Shown: positions 43,765-59,097 of the stretch, piece by piece
How positions within the stretch are numbered: the stretch's first letter is position 1
Layout of the letters: each line of letters begins with the position of its first letter
NCBI RefSeq assembly: GCF_040183065.1
Contig: NC_091120.1
Location: 22,167,708-22,231,707, forward strand
Direction of reading: 5' to 3'
DNA length: 64,000 nt
Origin: Periplaneta americana
Taxonomy: Eukaryota > Arthropoda > Insecta > Blattodea > Blattidae
Notes under the pieces: generated by a model
Databases searched by the model: none
Seen by the model: only the letters and a program-made list of their open reading frames with translations
Told to the model about the DNA's origin: nothing
Program-made: the position numbers and the translations under genes

Positions 43765-45837
43765 AATCTCATTTGTGCTGTAAAGGTTGTGAGAATATTT
43801 TAGAAGAACATATTAATTTAAAATGGCAAGTGCATTGACTGCAGACATAGCTATCGCTTTTTAGTTATTATATATATTTTTAGTTTTTTTTTTTTTCTCC
43901 TTGCTTGACGTTCTGCTGGAAAGTTCAGATTGTTTCATTCATATACAAGTCTTTAAGTGATGAAAGTTCTTTTTTCTTCTTTACATACGGTCTTTTCTCC
44001 TTAGTGACTCAATGGATTTTGTTGCTATCATTCGTTAAGAGTTAACCAATTCGAAGAATGTAATTGTATTTTATTTAAAGTATTTGTGTAGATTTTCACA
44101 TAAAATGGCTCTTTTTTTTAAATGAGCTGGAACAAGTACCTTTTCGATTTTCCTTGCCTAAGGATGATAATGACCATGAATCTTAATATTAATGTATCTA
44201 TCCAAGAATTTCTTCAATAAGATCTACACATGGTTATTAGTAGAGGTCTGTGAAATTCATGAAATACAGTAACATATTGTCCTCATTTTTTCAAAATGTT
44301 TACACTATTTCTTCATACTTTTTTACATAACTTCAAAAAATGCACTTCTGAATTGCGAAATGATGCTAATTAGTATAATAACGCAAAAAAAAGAACATAC
44401 CGGTAAATCGAGTTTTTAAATAAAATTCAGTAATATTTATTTTATTTGCGACATCTAAATTTTTTTAGGCAAGAATTTCATAATTTGTCTTTTTTCCTTC
44501 TTTTTTCGATGGCAGCACATTTCGTCCCGCCATTTTGTTGACAAATGAATGCAGCTGTGTACATAAATAGTAAAATCTGAAAATGGGTGCTGAAATGCTG
44601 CATACATCATTCTTATTATTATGTTTAATATCTTAGATTAGGATTATGAAACTTGAATATACATGATTTTAAAATAACACCAAAATCTTAAAATTTCAAA
44701 AAGAATTTTCCTTAAAAGTAAAACCACATATCAATAGATATGTGTTGCATATAACGTGATACAAGCTACACATTTTATTGAAAATGTATAATGACAAATT
44801 GTGTACAATTTACCTTGAACCTTTGTACTGAGACAATCCACCTGATCATTAGGAGAAATGAATGTACACAGATGGACATGTTAAAAAAAAATATTCTTGT
44901 GTTGTGAATGCTGAAAATTCTCGAAGTCAATTTATTGTAGCATCACAATATTTTCTCGCTTTGCCTTATGACAAAGTGAAACAGTTTTAGGTTGATAGGT
45001 TTTGGATTTTACTCATATCTTTAGTGTTATGTGTAGGCATTTGTAAATATGAGCGAGATTAAAGTCTCAAGATATTGTGTAATAATTTTAAGTATAAAAT
45101 GAGCTCATTACTGTAGACAATTTGATAGAAGTGTTTTTTAATATAATTTACTATTAATATTTCAAATTCGTTATACAAATATATATATTTTTCTCATGCT
45201 AACATAGAGGGTGGAAGGTGTTCATTAACATTCATTTAAGGGACGAATTCTGAGTATACAATATTATGAATGGAAAAGTGCTGTACCATTTTGTAGCTCT
45301 GTGCTTAGATTTCTCAAAAATAATTATTTTACATGATTAATATTGATCCTATTATCTTTTAATCATATTTATAAACACACACTTTATAATCGTCTTTGCA
45401 TTAGAGTTCCCAATTTCAACAAATAATTTCTGTCATGTTTACGATTTAAGAGTGTTTTAATACTTTAGTATTAGTAATAAATCAGTTTTCTGTGAAAAAA
45501 GTGAAAACTCCATTATGTCATAGGCCTATGAAAATTTGAGAAGTAAACTCAGTGAAATGTTTGGATTTAAATTGAACGATTGTGGAGAAGTGCTTGACAG
45601 AAAAAAAATTCGTGTTTAATGATGCAGAAAACATTGTTGCTAAACATAGAGTAACACTTAATCTATCGATTAAATTCAAATTGTTAATCGATTAAATAAT
45701 TTGATCGATCAACAGCACTACTCAGTAGTGTAAAAGTGGATGCTCACATGAGCCATGGCTTCACAACTGAAACAACACAAGATCAAAATATAACAAAGGG
45801 GTACGGGAACTTCTCAGACAGTCTGTAGAAATAAATA
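43765..45837. other. AT-rich stretch, no gene recognised
   Basis: No coding exon, recognised repeat or RNA gene. Homopolymer T runs and ordinary AT-rich spacer. Confidence 0.4.
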
Positions 45838-46646
45838 CAGTAGAACTTGGTTATAAAGACATCCAAGGGACCTTGAAAATTATGTTGTTATAAACGAGTG
45901 TTGTAGTAACCGAGATTCATATTATCAGTCTAGTGAGGTGGAAAATGAAAAATAATAAACATAATTAGGCTTATTTTAGATTTATGTATTCACTTTTAAG
46001 CATACCATGAACACAATAAAATACATGTACAATTATAAATACAGTATTCTGTATTAAATCAGTTTGTTCATTACTCACAAAACTTATTTACTGAGGAGTG
46101 AAGTAATCAGTCATTTTACTCTGTTGTCTCCTACTTGCCCAATATACACTTTCTAAATTAAATTCTATGTTCATTATTTCAGTTGCAATTTCACTGCTCC
46201 TTCTCCTAGCTTCATAGAAATGTTCACAATTCTGATGGCTTCTAAAGCGTCACTCACTTCTTTTAGTGGCCATACTGCGTTACAATTCGTGCACTTAGTG
46301 AAAACTTCCTGTCGAAACTGACTGCATCCAGGTATCATTAATACTGCATGAATTCGGGCAGGTTACAATGGGATGGGGAATCTGCCTGGTCTATGATAGA
46401 AGGGAACTGTAAAGGATTTGCCAGATTTCAGCAAAATATTTCTTAAAATACTTTGGTTCTTAGAAAATTGTATTCCAAACTGTGGTTGAAAATGACGTTA
46501 TATGTGAGGTAGACGCATATACGTTTGTCATATTAAGTAAGGTAGAAAAGCATATGTCTTATGGGGAATTAGTTGGGACCACAGAATATCTGACGTTATA
46601 GGCGAGGTGTCGCAAAAAACGAGGTCGCTATAACCAAGTTCTACTG
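45838..46646 (-). mobile_element. pogo/Tigger-like element, deleted
   Basis: CAGTAGAACTTGGTTATAAA and CTATAACCAAGTTCTACTG are inverted termini with TA flanks (45836-45837, 46647-46648). The minus strand retains LKEVSDALEAIRIVN, resembling the C-terminal end of Tigger transposases. 809 bp, no open gene. Confidence 0.75.
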
Positions 46647-47294
46647 TAATGCAAAATGGCAAAAGAAAATTCTATTCCTTTAGTCTTAAGGATTTGCTCT
46701 GTGAAGTTACTGTCACTGAACACCTTCCACCTTGTATATATTGAGAGCCCTTCGTATTGCAAATATCAGAACTTTGAGGTTGGCCCTCAAAAATAGGTAG
46801 CAATTTAGCATTGTATTCTGTTTTGAAGTCGATTTACTTTAATTGAGGTGTGGTACAGTTTGACAATATGTATTTATTTGGTTGGACCTATTTGCTGTTA
46901 TCTTTCAGCTGACAGAGATGCTTGTTGTGCATAATTAAAATTGACTCCTTTCCTAGTCACATCATGTAACTACGTGCTATAAGCATCTTCACAAGTGTCA
47001 CAGATTGGTTTCCATCAGACACAAATTCTGCTCTCTAAGGATACCTGAACATTAAATAACTTGTTCATCAAACATGAAAACTGTATACGAAAAAAAAAAT
47101 CGAAGACAAATTCTGAAGCAATTTAATTCAGGTAGGAATAGAAATGTATTTTAGAGTTGGTTTCATCATTTACTTTTACATAGTTCTTGCCTTTGTTTCA
47201 ATGTAATATCGATGTAATGTACAAGATAAACACTTGAGAGGCATTCCATGTTCCATATGGGGCTTTTAAAATATTTTTACTATATTATTAATTT

Positions 47295-47900
47295 ATTTAT
47301 GCTCGACCATGCCGAAATGTAGTAATTATACACCTGGTAGCAGTCCTTTAATGCATGTCATTAAAGTACACCTATTCATTAAAGTTCAGGTTTTCGATTA
47401 TTCTCGGATATGCAATCGAAAGACAACGAGGGAAATGGAAATCCAATACTGTCGCAGAAGGTTATGTTCTGTTACTATAATAATTAGCGTTAATTGTAAA
47501 TAATATTCAAATAAATTCAATTTTTCATCTCGTTTTTCAATTCTAAATCAATTTCCAGGTTACCGTATATCAAAATTAGTTCATGTTATTCTCTACATTA
47601 CAACAAGGTCAATGACATTATTGTTCCTCGGAAAAAATCAATACTTTCGCGTCTGCGCACATATTCACGAGCTATGCACAAGGTCACTTCCAATCTTCAG
47701 TCAGATACAAATAAAATGAATACTTCTGAATAATTTCAAGTTAGAAATATGGTCGAGCATAAAAAGTCGTATGAAACTTGCCCATAATGGTAATTAAGAC
47801 GCTTGTATGAAAATTATGAAACTCGCTTGCGCTCGTTTCATAAACAGACATACTCGCGTCTTAATTACTATCATTATAGGCTCGTTGCATAATGTACTAT
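47295..47900 (-). repeat. 600-bp composite inverted-repeat element, copy 2
   Basis: Inverted relative to 38263-38874 with the same order of motifs, from TTTATGCTCGACCAT to CTCGTTGCATAATGTACTA. Moderate divergence. Confidence 0.75.
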
Positions 47901-49468
47901 TACCTTATATATATGTAAAAAAAAAAAACATGTGAAATCTCCTGTTCAGAGACATTACAAAAAGTTTGCTCAGAAATGTGTGATATTTTAACTTATTATC
48001 ATATATTTAAATTGTGTAGTTCCATGTAACTCATCACACATGTATTATTATAACTAAGGTAATAACAGAATTTCCGTGATAAATTATTTTTATGTATACA
48101 GTTGATTTTAACATTCGTAATATTGAGATATTAAAAGATAGTGATGTACAAAGAAGTAACGCAGAATTACAGATAGGTAAATGCAGGCACAGATTTTTGG
48201 CCAGTTTCTGCAGGTCAGTCACGAATTGAAAATTCACAGTTCGTGTAGCTCCTCTTCATAAAAATGAATTCGTTATCAACTAATTTTAGCTGCATGCTCA
48301 CTTATTCTATAAAGCACAGATAACATACATTTGATACACTTTGTGAACATTTATAACATACGTGCATTGTATTTTCATGTAAAAGTGACTATAACAAAGG
48401 TTGGAAACTAGTCTGTGTAAGTGCACCCCCCCAAATATTTAGCAATATTGCCTTATCAGTAGCATTAGCCCTAATGAAAAGGTATTACATTTTAAAAACA
48501 TTAATTAGGAGTGATTCTTTACCCAAATAGCCTTGTATATACGTATGAGCTAAACTATACTATGACTTGCACACAGTCAAGAATAGACAAAAGAATGTAG
48601 ATCTTCATATAGTCTTAGTGTATGAAGTCAATTGATAAACTTTGCAGTGAAGTAATTTAATTCAATAAATTCTAATTTCTGGAAGGTTGGATACAAATTA
48701 GTGTGATTTTGTATGCAAGGCATAATAATTTTCTTCTGTAGTACAGGTGCATTCTGATAAGCATGACTGAACTAAATATATTTAGAGAATGTAAGTAACT
48801 ATTAAGTTTGCTTTCATAGCAGAAGATCTTTATGAAATAGATGCGGAAACAGTTTTCTTAAATTTAATTTCCTGATGTACATAATTACGAGAAGAATCTT
48901 GTTATATATGCTATGTATGATTTCAGTCAAGTTTGATTCACAAAATTTAATTAACAAGCTTCAGGACTGCCCTTACTGTGGTAAAACAAAGATAATCAAC
49001 AGTAAAATTTAATACAAGTTTAGTTAATTGGATCATGAGAGAAATTTGCTGCTCCTAGTTTGAAATGTCTTCCTTTCTTGAACTCATCTGATTGAGTATT
49101 TCATACTGATTAAAAGAAGGGAAATAAATATATTTTATATCCCTTGCAGTCATATATTGCAGTGTGTGCAAAGATAAAAGTTAAATATTTTTATAGATCT
49201 GTTTCACATCGATGATATTCATCATGGCATACTAGAAATTATGTTTAAATCTGATAATAGAATTATTGACATTGAAAAAACTTGTGATCTGATTATTATA
49301 CTCACAAATTTAAGTTGTGTGAAGCAATCAATATAATTTAAAATTGGTTCATTACATTGTAAAATGAGTCTAATAATATTAAATTAACTCTGAAGTACTG
49401 ACTGTAATGTATTTTGAGGCATTAGTATTGAAATTATTACATGTCCAATAACTTAAGACTTCAGATAT
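47901..49468. other. No gene or repeat recognised
   Basis: AT-rich sequence. I found no exon with recognisable protein sense, tRNA or terminal repeats. Confidence 0.4.
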
Positions 49469-50249
49469 ATACCATATTTGCCGGTGTACAAGACTATTTT
49501 TTTCTTTGAAACTGGGTCTGAAAAACAGGGTGTTTCTTATACACCAATACTGAGTTTGTGATTGAGTGAAAATTTCATTGGGATGCTGTGGAAACTGAGA
49601 TGGTGGTTAAATTATTTAAGGGGACACTTATGTGAGTTTTAAATCTTTTACAATTTTCATCCAAAATTTATGAATTTCAAACTACATAAACATACCTACA
49701 ATACTATCATTTGTACAAAATTTGGTGCCATTAGGACTAATAGTTTTGAAATTATATTTTTTAAATTTATTTTATATTGGCATCATTAAAAACGCTCCTT
49801 GCATCACAGTTTTCATAATTTTTAGTTTATATTATCTCAAAAGCGTCAAAATAGTCATGGGAACATAAATTAATTAGCTTTTTGATCTCGGTCTAAGCAG
49901 AGAGTCGCAATAAATTTTTAAGTGGATTTTCTTAATTTTTCACCATTAATTCACCATAGTGTCCCCTTAAGAAGTGTGGCATTGATAATGCACTGGATGG
50001 TACAGGGAACAAATTGTTGTGTGAGGAATCTGATTTAGATGAAGTTTCAAGTGACACTTCATTTATCTGTGGATATGAATTTCTGGGTTTTAATGAACAA
50101 GATTAGGTATTTGATGAAAGTAGACTTGCGTATTACTTCATATTAGAAATACTGTAAATGCATTATAATATTCAGTGATAAAGTTTTTTTCCCTCAAAAA
50201 TGTGTAGAAAAACAGGGTGGGATGTCTTATATGCCAGCAAATACAGTAT
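49469..50249. mobile_element. pogo-type MITE with nested TTAA element
   Basis: Left end ACCATATTTGCCGGTGTACA and right end TATATGCCAGCAAATACAGT are imperfect inverted repeats of a type common in arthropod pogo-like MITEs. Minus the nested element it is about 430 bp. Inside, GATGAAGTTTCAAGTGACAC shows possible coding decay but no identifiable domain. Confidence 0.6.
49620..49966. mobile_element. 347-bp MITE flanked by TTAA
   Basis: GGGGACACT and AGTGTCCCC ends are flanked by TTAA on both sides (49616-49619, 49967-49970). TTAA duplication suggests mobilisation by a piggyBac-type transposase. Non-coding. Confidence 0.7.
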
Positions 50250-50261
50250 GTGTGGTTATGT

Positions 50262-50313
50262 GGAAGAGAAGGCCTTATGGCCTTAACTTTGTCAGAATAA
50301 ATAAAGCACTGTC

Positions 50314-50373
<60 letters not shown>

Positions 50374-50380
50374 TAGTTCT
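50262..50380 (+). mobile_element. CR1/jockey-like LINE 3' end with ATT tail
   Basis: GAGAAGGCCTTATGGCCTTA, ACTTTGTCAGAATAAATAAA, then about 16 ATT units. It contains the AAGGCC/GGCCTT hairpin shared with 10575-10625 and 25762-25800. Confidence 0.75.
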
Positions 50381-50682
50381 TCAATTTAACTAATGCATTA
50401 TAAATGCTAAACAGTTGTATACATTATTTCACTTTTAAATATTCAATTCGAAAAATTTCTGTGCATTGTTGTTATCATCATCGTCATTGTTTAAAATCTT
50501 TAACTTTCGAATTCGTGTTATTGACCTATATTTATAAAAAAATAATTTGTCCAATATTTTTTATATGGATCATACTTGTTTTAAATAATTTTGAGTAATT
50601 GTAGCAAGATTTTTATTTTCGTTCAAATCTGGTTAGCTGATTGTCATATTTTCATTACGTTATTTCTTCCCAAAACTTTTAG

Positions 50683-51319
50683 ATCAACTCCTTTCTTCTT
50701 TCAAATCCGAAAAAGACATTGCACGTCTCCTAGCTCTTCAAGAGAGTGAGTCTGGAGCTTGGTTACACGCATTACCTTCTCCTCACATCGACACTCTCAT
50801 AGATAGCACATCCTTTAAAATCGCAATGGCTTTACGCCTTGGGTGTAAACTCTGCCAGCCACACCAATGTATTTGCGAAGGAATTGCTGATATTTACGGC
50901 CATCATGCACTCAGGGTAAACGACCCGATGGTCTCACCTTAATTCCATGGTCTAGAGGAAAATCTTTAATTTGGGACTCCACTTGCATTGACACTCTAGC
51001 TCCATCTCACTTGCCGAATACCTCCAGACGCGCAGCATCTGCTGCTGAATTAGCCATGAAGAAGGTCAATAAATATGCTCATCTTTTAGACAATTATATC
51101 TTTGTCCCCTTTGCTGTGGAGACCTTCGGTCCTTGGGGTCATGACACTAAAGTTTTAGTATCTCAAATTGGCCAAATTTTGATCTCCATTACTGGTGATC
51201 GTCGTTGCACTACTTATTTGGGTCAACGTTTAAGTATTGCAATTCAACGTGGAAATGCAATGAGCGTTTTGGGTACTCTTCCCGAGTCCAGCCCTTTGGA
51301 CGAAGTCTTTCTCCTGTAA
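50683..51319 (+). pseudogene. C-terminus of a LINE with zinc finger and restriction-like endonuclease
   Basis: Frame pieces read EKDIARLLALQESESGAWLH, MALRLGCKLCQPHQCIC with GHHAL, KRPDGLTLIPWSRGKSLIWD (about 50924-50985), then an open 102 codons (51011-51319) with SRRAASAAELAMKKVNKYAH, PFAVETFGPWGHD and LSIAIQRGNAMSVLGTLP-stop. A Cys/His finger followed by PD...WD-T fits the restriction-like endonuclease tail of R2/R4/NeSL-type LINEs. The reverse transcriptase is missing and at least one frameshift lies near 50918. Confidence 0.55.
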
Positions 51320-51355
51320 AATTTTTTATTCTGTGTGTAAATATTTCTGTTTAGT

Positions 51356-51380
51356 TGTATATATATATATATATATATAT
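51356..51380 (+). repeat. AT microsatellite
   Basis: About twelve TA units; a second run is at 51502-51532 and a short one at 51832-51846. Confidence 0.85.
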
Positions 51381-51498
51381 ACATGTAATACCATTTAAGT
51401 ATGCGTTAGATACGTTTTTATTGAGCATTAATACATTGCATGAATCATTCTTGAGTTAGGAGTTTTCTAAAATGTTTCAATATTATTCATGTTTCATG

Positions 51499-51534
<36 letters not shown>

Positions 51535-52115
51535 CTTCACACAGTTTTTATTATTGCACTAGAATGAAATTATGTGTAAAATAAATGTGTGAAATTATAA
51601 AATCTTACACAATTTGTTTACACTATTTGAAATTTTCTGACAGTACTTCAGTCCGTCTCTTGTTAATCAATCTTGTATGTTTCAAACGCAGTCTGAGAGT
51701 GTGAGGTATTTTAAATCATTGTATATAGTGTTGTACAATTAAATGAAATGTAATTGCATGCCTGTGTATATTAATGGGAGTAGAGTGATCTAGTTGATGA
51801 GTAGTGCATTAAGAAACCAAAGATGTAAAAAAATATATATATATATTTAATTTCTTTAAGATTAGATATTAATAATTTTAAGTAAGTTTTGAAAAGTTTG
51901 CTTAGATGGAAGAGTAAAATATAGCGATTTTTAAATAGATAAATAGGTCTATACTTAATGAAAATTAGGAAATTACATGATTACCGCTTTCTGAAGACTG
52001 GATAATTTATAATAAAAGAAACATTTTTGCAAAATATAATTATCATTAAAATGAGAGATGGTTACGAAATAATTATTTGCCAAAGACCAGATAATTTGTG
52101 AAAAAGCAGAAAATA

Positions 52116-53100
52116 CAGTAAAATCTCGATAAGACGCGCCCGCTTATTATGCTATCCCATGTAATACGCTTTTTTTGTCCGGTCCCTGCACATTTCATAT
52201 ATAACGCCTTTATAAAATACCCTGTTTGTTGCACTCAAGTCCTGCATGATACGCTGGTTTTGTGGAATATTTTCGATGTAATTTTCAGCAATGTACTGTA
52301 ACAGTAATGAAACATCTTGGTCATTGAACTCACTGATGCCATTAATCTGAAAAGTATTGGTATTCGACCCTTTACCTGCGCATTTAAACCTTCGTACTTC
52401 ATACTTTAGTATACCCCACCCTCTTGTTACACTCTCTTATTTGACTCCTTACCTGCGTGGTTAAAGCCTACAAACAGTTACAATACCTCACCCTCTTGCT
52501 AACCCTCTCTCTCAAACAGCATTCCTCACTCGGCCGTAATAAAATTCTTGAAATTTTTGCTAGGCAGTTTGTTGTCCTTTTGTGTATTGAAATATCTGTG
52601 AATGTGATTACAATGAGTGTTAAACAAAAAGCGCTTTCTCTGTCGGAAAAATTGGAAATCTTACGAAAGTACGATGAGAACAGAAACAATTCTCTGATTC
52701 ATTAGGAATTCCATCATCGACACTGAGAATGATAATAAAAAATCGCGACTCAATCACTACAGCTGCGACGTCGGGAGGATGTAATCTCAGAAACTGAAGT
52801 GTGGTAAACATGAGGACTTGGAGAACATGCACACAGCAAACAACTATAAATGGCTTTTTTTTTCCGAAAGAATTGAGTACCGGTACAGTACATATTGTAA
52901 ATGTCTTTGACGTACAGTGCAGTAATTACGTAATAGAGTAATACTGTATTACCTTTCGTGAATCATGTATTTCAATAAAGAAAAATGCTAAGAGATACTG
53001 TATATAAGTCAAAATTAGTATACCCACCTAATAATGCGGTCCTGGTTAATATGCGTTTTACACCAGGTCCCTTGAACAGTCTCTATTCGGGGTTTTACTG
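52116..53100 (+). mobile_element. Tigger/pogo element retaining the DNA-binding N-terminus
   Basis: CAGTAAAATCTCGATAAGA and TATTCGGGGTTTTACTG ends are inverted, with TA on both sides (52114-52115, 53101-53102). ATG 52613 opens MSVKQKALSLSEKLEILRKY, a CENP-B/pogo helix-turn-helix. After a frameshift, SLGIPSSTLRMIIKNRD continues it. The DDE domain is absent, so it is a 985-bp non-autonomous derivative. Confidence 0.85.
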
Positions 53101-53102
53101 TA

Positions 53103-54840
53103 ACTAGAAAATCTGTTCAAGTTTATGCTTCTAACATTGAATTGGCTTCACATAAAAACGATTGAGATCTTTCATTAGATGGTACAGTTTTTGGATTTGC
53201 CTCTTGAAATTAAGTATGGACTGGTATCTATATTATAATGGGTGCATCATAATATGTTATAATTTTTACTCTCGGTGTGATGCTTTTAAGACTAACGCAT
53301 TGCAGTGCTGTTTGTGTGCCATTACTGAACTTAATCACATATTTGTATTACATAACATTTAAGTTGGTTGATATTGGTGTACGAGACTGATGGTGAAAGT
53401 ACAAGAAGCATAGTAGTTTTGATGTCATTTTGTCAAGAAAAATGTTTCAAATGCTGTGTATTTCAAACATGACAAGTTATTTTCGTTATCCTGTTCAGTC
53501 TGAATAACCTACTTAAATACAATTGCTAAAATATATGTACTTTTTTTTTTTTTCAAAGGTTAACACTAATATTGTGTCTGGTTTGTTCTTGTATAATACT
53601 TTCCCTAAGATTTTAACTTTTTACTTAATAGTAATATGCATTACAAGAGCGGTATGTTGAAGTTTTCATGTTCGAGGAAAAGTTTGAAAAAGCGAAACGT
53701 AGTTGAGCTTTTTTAATTTCCGAGAATTGAAAGAAAACATACCACTCGTGTATCATACATTATTTTGTGCGAAGATCGTTTATTACATACCTGAAAAAGG
53801 AATTTCTAATTAGTTGCAATGAAATCTCCATCTTGGTTTCTGTTCAATGACGGCAAAGTTGCAAAACAAAAATATCTATCTTCAACATTGTTGCTTTAAA
53901 ATGTTTTCTGTATACTCCAGCAGGCCGTGATATACGTCTATCTCCCCCCCCCCCCCCCCCAGTCTATAAATGCGAACTTAAAACAAACGGCTTCCTTAAT
54001 GTTACATGCATCACGAATGCAGTAACTTTAGTGGAGTTGTAGAGTTTACTTAATTTTTGCAAATATTTAAAAACAATAATTAACAGTGCAATTTAGGTGA
54101 AATTGCAGCGGTAAGTTTCCAATTTATAATTATTACTATATTGAACGTCTCTAAAAATAATATGTTAAAACCCTAGAGCAGTAAAATTAATATGTCACTT
54201 AAGCGGTAAGAAAAGGGAAATTGTTATGTGTGTTAGGTTGGGAATACTGAATGTGGAATTTTAGACTTACCGCGGATTGGTTTTGTGCGGAAACCAAGCA
54301 AATACGCACGATCTCGCACAAAAATGTTTACAGCCTTACGGAATTAAGAAACAAAGTAAAATTGAAAATTGCTGAGAAATCAATTAAAAGAACAATGGGA
54401 AAAAATTATGAACTTACAGGAAAATGTGTGTAAGCAGTTATACAATCTTCAGAAGTAACACATTGTGCATTGTTAAGTTTTATTTTTCTTTAGAGATGAT
54501 TTTGTAAGTCTGATTACTTGTTGCTCTGTTAATTTTGTAATTCATTTCTCAGTTTATTGATACGTTGTAGGAACATTATGTAATTAAAGGTCATATACAA
54601 GCCAGTTTTCATAATCCTCAATCTTCAATCATTGTAGTGTGGTAGTGAGATTTCAGATGTGGATGAAATATGAACACCACCGTTAGGAGCCTACAATTTT
54701 GTATTGAAACATATAGTTTAGTTATAAACAATTTATCCAAGTCACTTTTGTGAGAAATAAAGAAAGCATGAAACCATATTTGCCTGTAGAAGATTATTAA
54801 AGAGTGTTTCTCCTATTGCCTACTTTTTATAGTAATGTAG
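53103..54840. other. No gene recognised
   Basis: AT-rich; a C run at 53945-53960 and a weak inverted pair (GAGCGGTATGTT near 53649 against AACATACCACTC near 53738) suggest repeat remnants. No exon identified. Confidence 0.35.
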
Positions 54841-55027
54841 GCAACAATTAAATGTCGTAATGCATGTAAAATTAAAATATGTACTGATTTCAGTGATACC
54901 TTCAATGTTGAGACAGGAGTGAGGCAGGGAGATAGTTTATCTTCATATTTTACTGAGAAAAGCTCTGTGGAGAGTTCCACATCTGGATATTGGTGTTAAA
55001 TTTAACATCATTACTTATGCTGATGAC

Positions 55028-57223
<2,196 letters not shown>

Positions 57224-58127
57224 CTGATGACATAGCATTACTGACTGATAAAGAAGATCGATCTCAATAAATCTGATAAATTGATTGAAGAAATTAGACA
57301 CTTTAGTCTTAAAGTTAATGAACGAAAAACTAAATTTATACACATCACAAGGAATTGTAGAATACAATGTACAAAATAGTTGAACTGCAAAATTTGACAT
57401 TTGAATGAATTGCAGATTTAAAATGTTTCAGAGTGAAAATTACTGAATTAAATTGAGAAGAGGATGAGATATATCTAGAATTACAAACGCAAATAGATGT
57501 TATTTTGTGGTCAGTAATTTATTAAGTTTCTAATTGCTGCCTAAAAACACAGAATTTAAGAGTTACAGAACAATTCTCGTACTTTCTTTCTGTGATGCAG
57601 AAAACTTTGCCCTAAGTCAGAAAGATGCTGTGCAGTAATCATGTTTCAAAATAAAACATTGCGAAAATATGTTAGGACCAGTTAATGAAAGTAGCGTATG
57701 GAAAGTCTGAAGCAACAAAGGTAAAAGAAAAATTCATAATAACCATGATTTAACTGCAGTGACTGGAAGTAGACGACTACAATGATTCAGACATATTCTG
57801 CATAATAAAGTAAAACTCTGCTTGGACTTAAGAGAGTACAAAATACCTTTGTAGGGATCAAGAATTTGTTACAGACCAAGTTGGTACTGGTACTTTTTTT
57901 TTCTTTTCCTTTCTTTTTATTTTAACGAGCTAAATCTTGACACGCATTTCTAGTTTATTAAATTTAAGATAGAATTGTTTTTAGTAAATAATTTTTGGAA
58001 AAAGTGGAAAATTCAGGGAATAATAGGCCTACTCATACCAATGTGAGCTTCAGGTCTTCCTTCCTGACCTAGTAGTGCTTGATGAGGGTCCCATTTTTGT
58101 GAATACAGTAAGTGTAAATGGGATTCA

Positions 58128-58370
58128 GCCACCGGCGTAGCTCAGTCGGCTAAGGCGCTTGCCTGCCAATCCGAAGGTGCGTTCAGGCGCGGGTTCGATT
58201 CCCATTTGGGCTGATTACCTGGTTGGGTTTTTTCCGAGGTTTTCTCAAACCATAAGGCAAATGTCAGGTAATCTATGGCGAATCCTCGGCCTTATCTCGC
58301 TATCACCAATCCCATCGATGCTAAATAACGTAGTTGATACAGCGTCATTAAATAACCAAGTAAAAAAAAA
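58128..58370 (+). mobile_element. tRNA-derived SINE, group A, copy 2 (best preserved head)
   Basis: GCGTAGCTCAGTCGGCTAAG (A box), CGGGTTCGATTCCC (B box), then GGGCTGATTACCTGGTTGGG, CCGAGGTTTTCTC, GCTATCACCAATCCCATCGA, ACAGCGTCATTAAATAACC and poly-A. RNA polymerase III boxes look intact. Confidence 0.92.
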
Positions 58371-59097
58371 ACTGGATTCTGTAATCAATACTAATCATAA
58401 TACATTTCACTTACTTGGACAAATGTTGCTTCAAAAAAATTTTTTTTTAAATTCAAATTCAAATTTATTCACAATTTACGTTTGAAATGACACATATGAA
58501 TATGTACCGGAAATGAACATATGCTCGTGCTCGGGTACAGTCCAGTAGTCTACATAAATAAACGTCTTTTCTTCCAGCTGTGGTGTTAAGACGAGACATA
58601 TTAAAGAAATAGAATAATCATGATTTCCAATTAAAGACAATAAGAAGTATTTTGCAATGGTTGGAAATGTAAACAACATAATTTTGTGAAGCACGAATAA
58701 AGAGAGTTGCAGATGTTCTTATTTAAAATTGCATGTCATTTAAGATTAACCTTAATATTATAATTCGTCAGTATTTAAAGTTATGTTCCTTCGAGTAGGG
58801 CCTAGCCCCAAACCCAAATTAAACGTGCTAGTGCGACAATGTGTATGCATGGTGTTCTTCCGCGACTCTGGTGGAACGAAATTGAAGTAGACTGTGTGCA
58901 CTTGCTGCACGTGTGTGATCAGTGTAATAGAGATATTATTTATGTTGGCCATATGAACTTTTTTGTAGTAGGGATAAAAAGAGTGCAGTTGGTAGTGTTC
59001 AGAGCGGTCGCGAGTGAGTGCAATCATCGTGTTGGTGTGTTTGCAATTTGCATGGTTAGTAATTCTAAACTAAAGTGTTCAAGTATTTGAAGGAACC
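58371..59097 (+). promoter_or_regulatory. Upstream region of SNRPG
   Basis: No gene or recognised repeat lies between the SINE and the SNRPG start codon. The last 300 bp are less AT-rich and probably include the promoter and 5' UTR. No TATA box was placed. Confidence 0.4.

Noticed and set aside
47309-47503. 64-codon open frame
   Set aside because: It lies inside the 600-bp composite repeat, whose other copy does not keep the frame.
58128-58210. Functional tRNA gene
   Set aside because: The tRNA-like part continues into a SINE body with a poly-A tail, and two more copies exist in the window.
58839-59090. 83-codon open frame just upstream of SNRPG
   Set aside because: An opposing frame of similar length overlaps, no protein pattern is visible, and the position fits promoter and 5' UTR.
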